Source: Halieaceae bacterium (GTDB lineage Bacteria > Pseudomonadota > Gammaproteobacteria > Pseudomonadales > Halieaceae). Taken from it: a stretch of DNA of 21,984 bases. The position numbers and the translations under genes were made by a program. How positions within the stretch are numbered: the first letter of the stretch is position 1; the number at the start of each line of letters is the position of its first letter. The stretch is from positions 1 to 21,984 of the forward strand of contig QXYP01000235.1 in the NCBI GenBank assembly GCA_009886815.1. Reading direction: 5' to 3'. This document shows, in pieces, positions 15,153-21,984 of the stretch. The notes under the pieces are model-generated. The model ran no database searches and was not told the DNA's origin. It saw nothing but the letters and a program-made list of their open reading frames with translations.

Positions 15153-15710
15153 ATGAGCGACGTCGGCTGGGGGTTGTGGGGCAGCTGGGAGGAGACCGAG
15201 GCATGCCTCAACACGGTGGTTGGTGAATGGTGGGGTCCGGACCCTGTTGAGCCGGGCAGTATCCGCCGTTGGCTTGAGCCCAAGGAGTTTGACTGCGCAA
15301 TTCATACCGATGTCGGCGCTGCTCGTGCCGTCGGTTTTCCAGATCTGGTGGCGCCCGCTTCGATGGTGTTTAGCTATGGTGTAGCGCCTTACTGGTTACC
15401 CGGAGATTCCTCGAAGTCTATCGACGATGAACCCACCCAAATACAGATACCGGTGATCTTTAATGTGCCCGCGCCTTGTAATAAAAGTTTTGCCACCAGT
15501 ATGGAAGTCGAGTTTAACGAACCGTTGTATCCGGGTGACGTGGTTGGATGCGTTAGCAGACTAATCGATATTCAGCGCAAAACGCTGAAAGTAGGCCCCG
15601 GCGCATTTCTTAGGCAGGAAGATACCTATACTAAGCAATCGGGAGAGGTTATTGCGGTGGCTAATCTCGATATCTTCCGCTTCTATGTGGAACAGGGCGT
15701 GACCAAATGA
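15153..15710 (+). CDS. MaoC-like N-terminal hydratase subunit (FAS1-type dehydratase)
   Basis: This 185-residue hot-dog protein belongs to the MaoC_dehydrat_N/FAS1-like group. The segment DVGAARAVGFPDLVAPASMVFSY (about 51-73) is the central hot-dog helix region, and a substrate-side strand follows (SFATSMEVEFNEPLYPGD). It lacks the usual Asp-x4-His hydratase dyad, which the next gene has. This pattern fits a two-chain hydratase like the ChsH1/ChsH2 MaoC pair of steroid side-chain degradation, where one chain is catalytic and the other shapes the pocket. It starts three bases after the DUF35 stop and overlaps the next gene by four bases. Confidence 0.85.
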   Translation: MSDVGWGLWGSWEETEACLNTVVGEWWGPDPVEPGSIRRWLEPKEFDCAIHTDVGAARAVGFPDLVAPASMVFSYGVAPYWLPGDSSKSIDDEPTQIQIPVIFNVPAPCNKSFATSMEVEFNEPLYPGDVVGCVSRLIDIQRKTLKVGPGAFLRQEDTYTKQSGEVIAVANLDIFRFYVEQGVTK

Positions 15711-16126
15711 CCGAGAAACTTGCCAAAGCTCCGGCGGTTGGAGACGTGCTACCTGCCATTGAAATTCCCATTACCTTACAGCGGCTAGTTATGGAAGCAG
15801 GGGCAAATCGAGATTTTTCACTCATGCACCATGATTCTGCTGTGGCGCAATCGGCCGGTGCCAGTGCAGCTTTCGCTAATACCTTTTTCCTTATGGGTAT
15901 GTTCGAGCGGCTCGTGCGTAACTGGGCTGGGTCTTGCATACGATTTAAAAAAATAGGGCCGCTAAAGATGCTAAATTTCAATGTGGTGGGGGATACGCTT
16001 TTATTTCGGGGTAAGGTTGTCGCTATTGATGAAGTAGAGCGAGGGGAAAAATGGTTGTTGAATCTCTGGTGTGAAAGTGGGCGAGGCCAAACGACGACCT
16101 GCATGGTAGAGGTGATAAAAGAATAG
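15707..16126 (+). CDS. MaoC-like catalytic hydratase subunit
   Basis: This 139-residue hot-dog protein carries the hydratase signature ANRDFSLMHHD, with Asp36 and His41 in the positions of the catalytic pair of (R)-hydratases. A small-residue helix follows (ASAAFANTFFLMGMFERLV). It is coupled by an ATGA overlap to the preceding MaoC-like gene, so the two probably form a heteromeric enoyl-CoA hydratase that adds water to an unsaturated CoA ester. The product would then be a suitable beta-hydroxyacyl-CoA for the thiolase-like aldolase upstream. The exact substrate is unknown. Confidence 0.86.
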   Translation: MTEKLAKAPAVGDVLPAIEIPITLQRLVMEAGANRDFSLMHHDSAVAQSAGASAAFANTFFLMGMFERLVRNWAGSCIRFKKIGPLKMLNFNVVGDTLLFRGKVVAIDEVERGEKWLLNLWCESGRGQTTTCMVEVIKE

Positions 16127-16141
16127 AGACAGGGGGATGAA

Positions 16142-17188
16142 ATGAGGCAAGTAATTTCGGCAGCGGCACTTCCCGCAGGGGAATCCGTCTCAATGAGTAG
16201 CATTCAGGGCGTTGCGACAACACTCGACAAGCTGGGTGTCGATACCCACGGCGTGCTCATGGAGGCGGGTGTGGCTCCAGAGGCCTTGGCTCAGAGCTTT
16301 GAACGTGTGCCGATCCAATCACTATCGCAAATTATTTCTAGAGCAGTGAGCTCGGAGCTGGGGCCGTTGTTTGGATTAAAATTTGCGGAGAATGTGCACG
16401 CCACAACTTACCACTGCTACGGTTTGATGCTTATTTCATCGCCCACACTTAGACAGTTTTGTACCAGATTAGCCCGTTATTATGCATGGGTCACCACTAA
16501 CAAGTCGGTGTCATTTGATGTGGTTAATGGCAGAGCGATGCTTGTTTATCACTGCCATGAGGAGGCCGGTGACAGTCCTATGGCGCGCCTTGCGCGGCTC
16601 TCGGGTTGGGCGGCTACCTGGGTCCGAATGCTGAGAATGGTCTCTTCGCCCGGCTTTGCGCCTGTTGAAGTGCAATTTTCGTCACCGCCGCCCTTGGGTT
16701 TTGTGGATGATTATGAACACTATTTTCGCTGCCCGCTGAAGTTTGGAAGTGCCATTGACGCCTTGTGCTTTGACGCTTCTGTGTTGGATGAGCCATTGGC
16801 GGGTGGTAATGCCGAGCTCGCAAGACGAAGTGAGCGCCAGGTTTTCGATCATCTTCGGCTCATGGGCTCTGTTGATCTCGAAACTCAGATTCGAATGGCA
16901 CTTTTTGAGCTTTTGCCCATGGGGGCTTATGACAGGCGGGACATCGCCGCATGGTTGGGTATGGAGGATTGCCGTCTCAAAGTTGCACTGCAGCAAGCGG
17001 GGCTGAGTCATCACCAGATTGTTCTAAGGACGCGTCAGGAATTGGCGGCGGAGCTGGTATCCCATTCCGGTAAGTCGATTAACGAAATTTCTTATCATTT
17101 GGGCTTCAGCGACTGCAGTAACTTCGCCCGTAGCTATAGGAAGTGGTTCGGGTGTTGCCCGTCAGAGCGACGCGCCGGCGGGGTTTGA
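16142..17188 (+). CDS. AraC-family transcriptional regulator, paralogue of the one at 8160
   Basis: This 348-residue regulator has the same architecture as the AraC protein at 8160, with matching segments: ATTYHCYGLMLIS against PTTFYSLGVAAYC, and RLARYYAWVTTN against KMVRYYSVVTTN. The DNA-binding part is at about 250-345, with INEISYHLGFSDCSNFARSYRKWFG as the second helix-turn-helix. GGGGGATGA before the ATG gives a ribosome site, 15 bases after the MaoC stop, so it is transcribed with the catabolic genes and may act in autoregulation. The N-terminal domain probably senses a pathway intermediate. Confidence 0.9.
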   Translation: MRQVISAAALPAGESVSMSSIQGVATTLDKLGVDTHGVLMEAGVAPEALAQSFERVPIQSLSQIISRAVSSELGPLFGLKFAENVHATTYHCYGLMLISSPTLRQFCTRLARYYAWVTTNKSVSFDVVNGRAMLVYHCHEEAGDSPMARLARLSGWAATWVRMLRMVSSPGFAPVEVQFSSPPPLGFVDDYEHYFRCPLKFGSAIDALCFDASVLDEPLAGGNAELARRSERQVFDHLRLMGSVDLETQIRMALFELLPMGAYDRRDIAAWLGMEDCRLKVALQQAGLSHHQIVLRTRQELAAELVSHSGKSINEISYHLGFSDCSNFARSYRKWFGCCPSERRAGGV

Positions 17189-17191
17189 TGC

Positions 17192-17812
17192 ATGCAGCCA
17201 GCCAGACGCAGTAACGAGGAGCGACGAGAGCAAAGTGTTCAGCACGTGCTGGCTGCTGCTCTGCAACTTTTTGTATCACAGGGCTACGAAAACGCTACTA
17301 TCGATGCCATAGCGGCAAAAGCTGGGCTCACCAAAGGTGCAGTGTATTTTTATTTTAAGGGCAAAGTGGCTTTGCTCCATGCACTGTTGGACGATGCCGA
17401 AGCTTTGTATGCAGGGATTTTTGAGCAAATGCGAACTTCTCGTGAGGGCCCGGTAGAGCAATTGAGCATGTTTGTGGATTGGTGTGCGGAGACCGGCGCT
17501 AAAAATCAGGAGCTGCTGGTACTCCCCATACTGGTTTCCCTTCAGGCGATGGGTAAGGAGCCGGCTGTAGCGGAACATGTTCGTAAGATGTATGACCGCT
17601 ACCATGAGGAGATGAACCGCATAGCCACTGAAGGGCAGGCCCTTGGCCTGTTTGACGACAAAGTCGCGATCAAGGAACGGGCGGCGGTCTTGGTGGCTCT
17701 TACTGACGGTATGTTGCTTGAGTGGTATCGATTTGCAGACACCCTCGATGGCAGGGCTCTGGCGGAAAGTGCCAAAGCCCAAATTTTGCATGGTTTGGGT
17801 GTGGCGTCCTAA
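17192..17812 (+). CDS. TetR-family transcriptional repressor
   Basis: This 206-residue protein has a classical TetR N-terminal DNA-binding domain (about 14-62): LQLFVSQGYENATIDAIAAKAGLTKGAVYFYFKGK. A helical ligand domain follows, including a short DGMLLEWYRF segment near the end that is common in acyl-CoA- or aromatic-responsive members. It begins three bases after the AraC stop, so it is the last gene of the eleven-gene run. The palindrome at 10856-10877 is its most likely operator. The stop codon overlaps that of the convergent hydrolase gene by four bases. Confidence 0.93.
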   Translation: MQPARRSNEERREQSVQHVLAAALQLFVSQGYENATIDAIAAKAGLTKGAVYFYFKGKVALLHALLDDAEALYAGIFEQMRTSREGPVEQLSMFVDWCAETGAKNQELLVLPILVSLQAMGKEPAVAEHVRKMYDRYHEEMNRIATEGQALGLFDDKVAIKERAAVLVALTDGMLLEWYRFADTLDGRALAESAKAQILHGLGVAS

Positions 17813-18894
17813 CCGCTCAATACCTTTGCTGATTTATGCAGGGCGTCTTCAGCCTCGTTCCAAATCATGGTCTTCCAGTCATCAAACTCCGGATACATGA
17901 CTCGGCGTAGTTCCTCTTTGATCGCCTTGCCCTGTTCGGACTGCAAATCTCCGTAGGCATGAAGCCAGTTATCCTGTTGATGAGCGCCCAGTACTTCATC
18001 GGGAGGGTAAGTGCCATATTCAATGACAAAGGCATAGGTTTGTTTGTCCGGCAGAATCCAATCCATTGCTAGAACAATAGGCCCTTCCGGATCAACGGGG
18101 AGATCCTCATCGAAAGCTTCTTTGACGGCTGTCGAGCGCATTGCTGATCCAAACTGGGTATTGAGGACACTAAAGCGCGGGTCATTCTCAGGATAACCGT
18201 GAACAAGATAAGGAACGCCGTAGGGCCCTAACCCTGTATGAATGTCAATGAGCAAGACGGTTTTCTGATCCTTCAGCCAGCGCCTCAGTCCAGCCACCAT
18301 GACTTCCTGAGACCAAGCAGGCTTGGTGTCACCATAGAACAGGCCATCGGCATGAGTCCGTTGACCGCCCAGCATCGCCGCCATATACGCCACTGCGCCG
18401 TGCGCCTCGCGATAATCCTCGAGCACTCTCTTGGCATCCGGGTCATCGATTGCTCGCGGCACAAACGCATCGTGTAAAGCGTCGTACTCTGGGTTGCCTC
18501 GCAGCGGCTGATTGAAATCAACATAGTTGCGATTCAGGTCCACGTTACCTTCGGTGGTTCTTCGGGTCCATGCAAAGCCATAGGGATTATGGGCGTGAAC
18601 CAGAACGATGCGGTGGTTCGCGAACAGCTCACGGAACTCGGGTGAAGTGAGAAACCCCAATTGGCAGGCAGATCCGGTATAGCCCTCTGGACCATGGGTG
18701 CCGCTGACAATAACTAATGCAGTAGCGGCATCGGCCGGCCCACCCACTGCAAAATCCATGGCCAGCTCTTCGCCAGCCGGGCCTGAAATGTCCAGCACCT
18801 GAGAGTGGATACTAAAGCCGCAGTCATTGGCTGCGTCCAGAAAGCGCTCACGGGCCTCTGAGTAGGATTTTGAAAACAGAGTCGCTGAATCCAT
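17809..18894 (-). CDS. DUF2817 M14-like zinc hydrolase
   Basis: The 361-residue product belongs to the DUF2817 group of M14-type metallo-carboxypeptidase/AspA-like proteins. Metal and substrate residues are visible: His67 and Glu70 in THGPEG, NRN (121-123), His219 in LLIDIHTGLG and the general-base Glu292 in IEYGTYP. The frame extends further to a TTG at 19020, but the extra 42 residues look non-coding and have no ribosome site; family members begin close to FSKSYSEARERFL, so I prefer ATG 18894. Such enzymes cleave C-terminal amide or peptide bonds; the substrate is unknown. Divergent from the MFS transporter, with which it may form an uptake and hydrolysis pair. Confidence 0.87.
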   Translation of the reverse strand: MDSATLFSKSYSEARERFLDAANDCGFSIHSQVLDISGPAGEELAMDFAVGGPADAATALVIVSGTHGPEGYTGSACQLGFLTSPEFRELFANHRIVLVHAHNPYGFAWTRRTTEGNVDLNRNYVDFNQPLRGNPEYDALHDAFVPRAIDDPDAKRVLEDYREAHGAVAYMAAMLGGQRTHADGLFYGDTKPAWSQEVMVAGLRRWLKDQKTVLLIDIHTGLGPYGVPYLVHGYPENDPRFSVLNTQFGSAMRSTAVKEAFDEDLPVDPEGPIVLAMDWILPDKQTYAFVIEYGTYPPDEVLGAHQQDNWLHAYGDLQSEQGKAIKEELRRVMYPEFDDWKTMIWNEAEDALHKSAKVLSG

Positions 18895-19138
18895 AACGCA
18901 AATTCGCTTGGCAAGTGAACACTTAGCATGTCCGTCGCCATACAGGTAAGCAAGCTCCGAAAGTTGAATGACAGGATATTTGCTGAAATTGCTATCTACC
19001 CGTAGTGTGTATTTGGTCAAGGTAAACAGGCTTCGAAAATAAAAAAATGATGATCTGACCCTGTGCTGACGCGAGTGTTCTATTAAAGAGCCCTATAGAT
19101 CACGGGGTAGGGTGCGAAGAAAAGCAGATGGAGGCGGT

Positions 19139-20383
19139 ATGCAGGCGCGTCACAGTTTGGTTCTGGCAAGTTTTTTTGCGCTTTTCATTGCTTATTTAGA
19201 TCGAGTCAACATCTCTGTGGCGGCCATTGCGATGCAAGAAACGCTGGGCTGGAGTGAAACGGAGAAAGGCTTCGTATTATCCTCTTTTTTTATCGGCTAC
19301 ATGGCTGCGCAAATTCTTGGAGGAGTACTGGCCGATAAGTATGGCGGAAAACGCGTTCTAATTTGGTCAATGGTAGCGTGGTCAATATTTACTATTCTGA
19401 CACCTATTGCGGCATCGGCTTCATTTTTTGCGCTCATTCTGATCAGAATAGGTCTTGGCCTTGGCGAGGCGCCTCTCAGTCCAGCGGTGCTCAGTTTGTT
19501 CGGGCGCTGGATTCCGGAAAATGAGCGATCCAGAGCGGTCGCTATTTATTCTAGTGCCGCGATAGCGGGTACTATCGCTGCGTTGTTGGTGACCGGTTTT
19601 ACTGTTGCGCGATTTGGCTGGCAGTCAGTGTTTTACGTTTTTGGGGCCGCGGGCCTCATTTATGCGCTCTGGCTCAACCGTACTATTCATGAGAGTCCCG
19701 ACTTGCATCCAAACGTATCCTCCAGTGAGCGCGCTCTGTTGGCGGGTAGTGTTATTTCTGAAGACCGTGCCCCGATTCCCTGGAAAACCATTTGGTCCTT
19801 GCCAGCTATTTGGGCGCTGTTAGTCACCTTTTTTTGCACCAGCTGGAGTTTGTATGTCTTCATGTCGTGGATGCCCAGCTACTTTACTTCGGTTCATGGG
19901 CTCGATATTGGCAGCGCGGGGATCTACACCATGGCTCCCTGGGCGGCCATGTTTGTGATGATGAATGTTGCCGGATGGATCGCAGATGGTCTGATTTCTC
20001 GGCGGTGGAACATTACCACCGTCAGAAAGATGATGCAGACCATTGGCCTGTTGGGTTCGGCGGCTTTTTTGCTCGTAACTCGCTTTGTGACGACACCCGA
20101 GATGGCGCTACTGTCACTTTGCGGTGCACTGGGATTGCTGGCCTTTGCTTACTCCGGTTCTGCACCGAATGTGCTCGATATTGCGCCGCGATTTGGTGGT
20201 GTTGTTTTTGGGGTGATGAACACACTTGGTACGCTGCCGGGCATCATTGGAGTTGCGACGGCGGGATGGTTGGTGGACACCACGGGTTCCTACGACTCTG
20301 TGCTGTTGCTCGCGGCGAGCGTGAGTGTGTTTGGGGCAGTGGTTTATATTGTTTTTGGGAGTGCTAAACAACTCATCGAGTGA
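19139..20383 (+). CDS. MFS transporter, anion:cation symporter (ACS) family
   Basis: The 414-residue product is an inner-membrane protein with about 12 transmembrane helices. The family signatures are AYLDRVNISVA in helix 1 and GGVLADKYGGKRVLIWS between helices 2 and 3. GLGEAPLSPAVLSLFGRWIPENERSRA in the helix 4-5 region is typical of ACS members that import organic anions such as aromatic acids, hexuronates or glucarate. I placed the start at ATG 19139, with GGAGG just upstream, not at the in-frame GTG 19112. It may import the acid degraded by the neighbouring operon or a product related to the DUF2817 hydrolase; position is the only evidence. Confidence 0.9.
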   Translation: MQARHSLVLASFFALFIAYLDRVNISVAAIAMQETLGWSETEKGFVLSSFFIGYMAAQILGGVLADKYGGKRVLIWSMVAWSIFTILTPIAASASFFALILIRIGLGLGEAPLSPAVLSLFGRWIPENERSRAVAIYSSAAIAGTIAALLVTGFTVARFGWQSVFYVFGAAGLIYALWLNRTIHESPDLHPNVSSSERALLAGSVISEDRAPIPWKTIWSLPAIWALLVTFFCTSWSLYVFMSWMPSYFTSVHGLDIGSAGIYTMAPWAAMFVMMNVAGWIADGLISRRWNITTVRKMMQTIGLLGSAAFLLVTRFVTTPEMALLSLCGALGLLAFAYSGSAPNVLDIAPRFGGVVFGVMNTLGTLPGIIGVATAGWLVDTTGSYDSVLLLAASVSVFGAVVYIVFGSAKQLIE

Positions 20384-20394
20384 AATAGAGGCTT

Positions 20395-21984
20395 TCAGGC
20401 CGTTGGTGGATGGGTGATTGTAGCGGGCGGCTCAAATGCTTTTAGGTGCGGTAGGGGGGCGTCATATTTCTCGATCTCGACCATACAGGTATGCGCAGAG
20501 CAACCTTGAGCCAACATGGAAGTGCCCATGTCAGGCGTCAGTGCATTTGGGTTGCCGTGAACCTCAAGTGTCTCACCATCAATTTTTTGGGAGTCAAACC
20601 AAGCTCCTGTGGGCAACTCGATAACGCCGGGCATAATGGCTTCTGAGATGAGCACCCCGGCGAGACAAGCGCCTCGTGCATTGAATATTTTGACAATATC
20701 ACCTTGCTTAAGTCCGCGTATCACTGCATCCGCTGCGTTGAGGCGAAGGGTTTCCCGGCCAGATATTTTTGAAACTTGGCTTGACCGAGCATGATCGAGT
20801 TGACTGTGGAGCTTGTGTTTGGGCTGATTTGACACTAGATGCAGCGGGTACCTTTGGGATGGGTTCCCCAGCCATTCGTCTCGATCGTACCAGCGTGGGT
20901 GGCCCCGGCAATCTGGATACTGAAAGGCGTCAATCTTCTCAGAAAAAATCTCGATTTTTCCGCTAGGGGTTCTCAATGGGTGAGCGTTCGGATTCTGACG
21001 AAATTTTTCGAGCATGAATTCAGCGCGGGGGAGTTGATCTCCAAAACTGATTTGCTCACCTTGCCAAAATTCATCGAAGTCCGGAAGTGAGATCGCCTGC
21101 GCGGCCGCATTACTTTTTGTCTCCTCATACAGACACCGCACCCAGGCCATTTCGTCGCGATGCTGGGTAAATGAAGGCGCAAACCCCAGCTTCTCTGCAA
21201 GAGCGGAAAACACCGCGTAATCACTTCGAGAGTTGGCAAAAGGTGAGGTCGCGGCATGCATGGGAGTCAGATACTCATCGTAGGCACTACCCCCCACATC
21301 ATTGCGCTCTAAAAAAGTACTGATCGGAAACACAATGTCCGCGTGCTTTGCAGTAGCGGTCCAAAACGATTCATTAACAATAATGGTTTGTGGCTTCTGC
21401 CAAGCGCGGCGCAAACGATTAAGATCTTGGTGATGGTGATAGGGGTTGCCGCCAGCCCAGTAGATGAGCTTTATGTCTGGGTAGGTTAATCGTTGACCAT
21501 TGTAGTTGAAGCTCTGCCCGGGCTTTTCCAGCATATCGGCGAGTCGTGCTACGGGGATAAAGTGGTTTTCAGCGGTGATGCGCTCTCCGACTTCTTCGCC
21601 AAATGCGCCAATCCGGAAGTTGGGAATCTTTCTGCTGCCAAAACCCATATTGTGGATGCAGCCATATCCATACCCGATCCCTGCTCCAGGTCTGCCGATA
21701 AATCCCAACATTGCTCCTAGTACGGTGACCATCCACCAGGTTTGCTCGCCGAATAGTTGTCGTTGGAGTGACCAGCTCACACTGATCAGGCTTGGGGCGT
21801 TGCTAGCGGCTCGCGCGAGATCAACAATAAGGTCTTCTGGCACTCCCGACAGCTCGCTCGCCCAGCGTGCTGTTTTGGGCTCGCCATCCGTCTCGCCTGT
21901 TAGGTAGGGAACGAACCTGTGGAAGCCGGTCGTGTATTCATCGATGAAGTGTTTATCGTATCGGTTTTCGATGTAGAGCGTGTG
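20395..21984 (-). CDS. Molybdopterin oxidoreductase, BisC/TorA/DMSO-reductase type, C-terminal part, cut by window edge
   Basis: The frame is open to the right edge, so 529 residues of a protein usually about 750-800 long are visible; the N-terminus is outside. The sequence follows the DMSO-reductase family. LIYWAGGNPYHHHQDLN and NESFWTATAKHADIVFP are molybdopterin-domain segments, and the C-terminal dinucleotide-binding domain has LHLVSNQPKHKLHSQLD, LPTGAWFD and HGNPNALTPDMGTSMLAQGCSAHT. This C-terminal pattern is that of biotin sulfoxide/TMAO/DMSO reductases that reduce S- or N-oxides. Whether it is periplasmic cannot be judged without the N-terminus. Convergent with the MFS gene, only 11 bases away. 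Confidence 0.92.
   Translation of the reverse strand, partial: HTLYIENRYDKHFIDEYTTGFHRFVPYLTGETDGEPKTARWASELSGVPEDLIVDLARAASNAPSLISVSWSLQRQLFGEQTWWMVTVLGAMLGFIGRPGAGIGYGYGCIHNMGFGSRKIPNFRIGAFGEEVGERITAENHFIPVARLADMLEKPGQSFNYNGQRLTYPDIKLIYWAGGNPYHHHQDLNRLRRAWQKPQTIIVNESFWTATAKHADIVFPISTFLERNDVGGSAYDEYLTPMHAATSPFANSRSDYAVFSALAEKLGFAPSFTQHRDEMAWVRCLYEETKSNAAAQAISLPDFDEFWQGEQISFGDQLPRAEFMLEKFRQNPNAHPLRTPSGKIEIFSEKIDAFQYPDCRGHPRWYDRDEWLGNPSQRYPLHLVSNQPKHKLHSQLDHARSSQVSKISGRETLRLNAADAVIRGLKQGDIVKIFNARGACLAGVLISEAIMPGVIELPTGAWFDSQKIDGETLEVHGNPNALTPDMGTSMLAQGCSAHTCMVEIEKYDAPLPHLKAFEPPATITHPPTA

Noticed and set aside
18895..19020. N-terminal extension of the DUF2817 protein from a TTG
   Set aside because: There is no ribosome site, the extra residues do not resemble the family, and members usually start close to the SYSEARERF motif.
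1..21984. Mobile elements, CRISPR arrays, tRNA or rRNA genes
   Set aside because: I saw no transposase or integrase, no regularly spaced direct repeats, and no cloverleaf or rRNA-like sequence.

Overview
The window looks like chromosome from a heterotrophic gammaproteobacterium, possibly a marine Cellvibrionales-type lineage. The grounds are an ExaC/AldB-type aldehyde dehydrogenase, a YfcG-type glutathione transferase, a CvfB-like S1 protein, DUF1254/DUF1214 and a BisC/TorA-type molybdoenzyme, together with moderate GC and many GTG starts. The rank below class is a guess. I see no rRNA, tRNA, CRISPR array, insertion sequence or phage gene.

Left part (1-7934) is accessory metabolism in short transcription units. 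It holds the 3' end of an acyl-CoA synthetase (+) convergent with an ExaC-type aldehyde dehydrogenase (-), with a 12-bp inverted repeat between them. A gene-poor divergent region (2125-2612) with a perfect 9-bp hairpin precedes a secreted DUF1254/DUF1214 protein and a 2-oxoglutarate/Fe(II) oxygenase (+). Then, all on the minus strand, come a CvfB-like S1 protein with a damaged or unconventional 5' end, two overlapping glutathione transferases, a remnant of an FMN-dependent alpha-hydroxy-acid dehydrogenase and a MaoC-like hydratase.

Centre (8160-17812) is the most interesting part and reads as a catabolic island for a carboxylic acid handled as its CoA thioester. An AraC-type regulator and an acyl-CoA synthetase are followed by one long, tightly packed run of eleven genes. 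These are a PaaA-like diiron oxygenase subunit, a PaaD N-terminal-domain protein, a PaaB-like protein, a PaaD C-terminal zinc-ribbon protein, a PaaC-like subunit, an SCPx-thiolase/Ltp2-like protein without the usual catalytic Cys, its DUF35 partner, two MaoC-type hydratase subunits, a second AraC regulator paralogous to the first, and a TetR regulator. PaaD, normally one polypeptide, is split into two genes on either side of paaB, and no PaaE reductase is present. A 22-bp perfect palindrome just before the PaaA-like gene is a good TetR-type operator candidate. By analogy with phenylacetyl-CoA epoxidation and with ligase/oxygenase/SCPx/DUF35 systems such as ibuprofen degradation, I infer this order: CoA activation, oxygenation of the CoA ester, hydration, then retro-aldol or thiolytic removal of a short acyl-CoA. 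The substrate is unknown.

Right part (17809-21984) holds a DUF2817 M14-like zinc hydrolase (-) whose stop codon overlaps that of the TetR gene, a major-facilitator organic-anion transporter (+), and the C-terminal 529 residues of a BisC/TorA/DMSO-reductase-family molybdoenzyme (-) that runs off the right edge.
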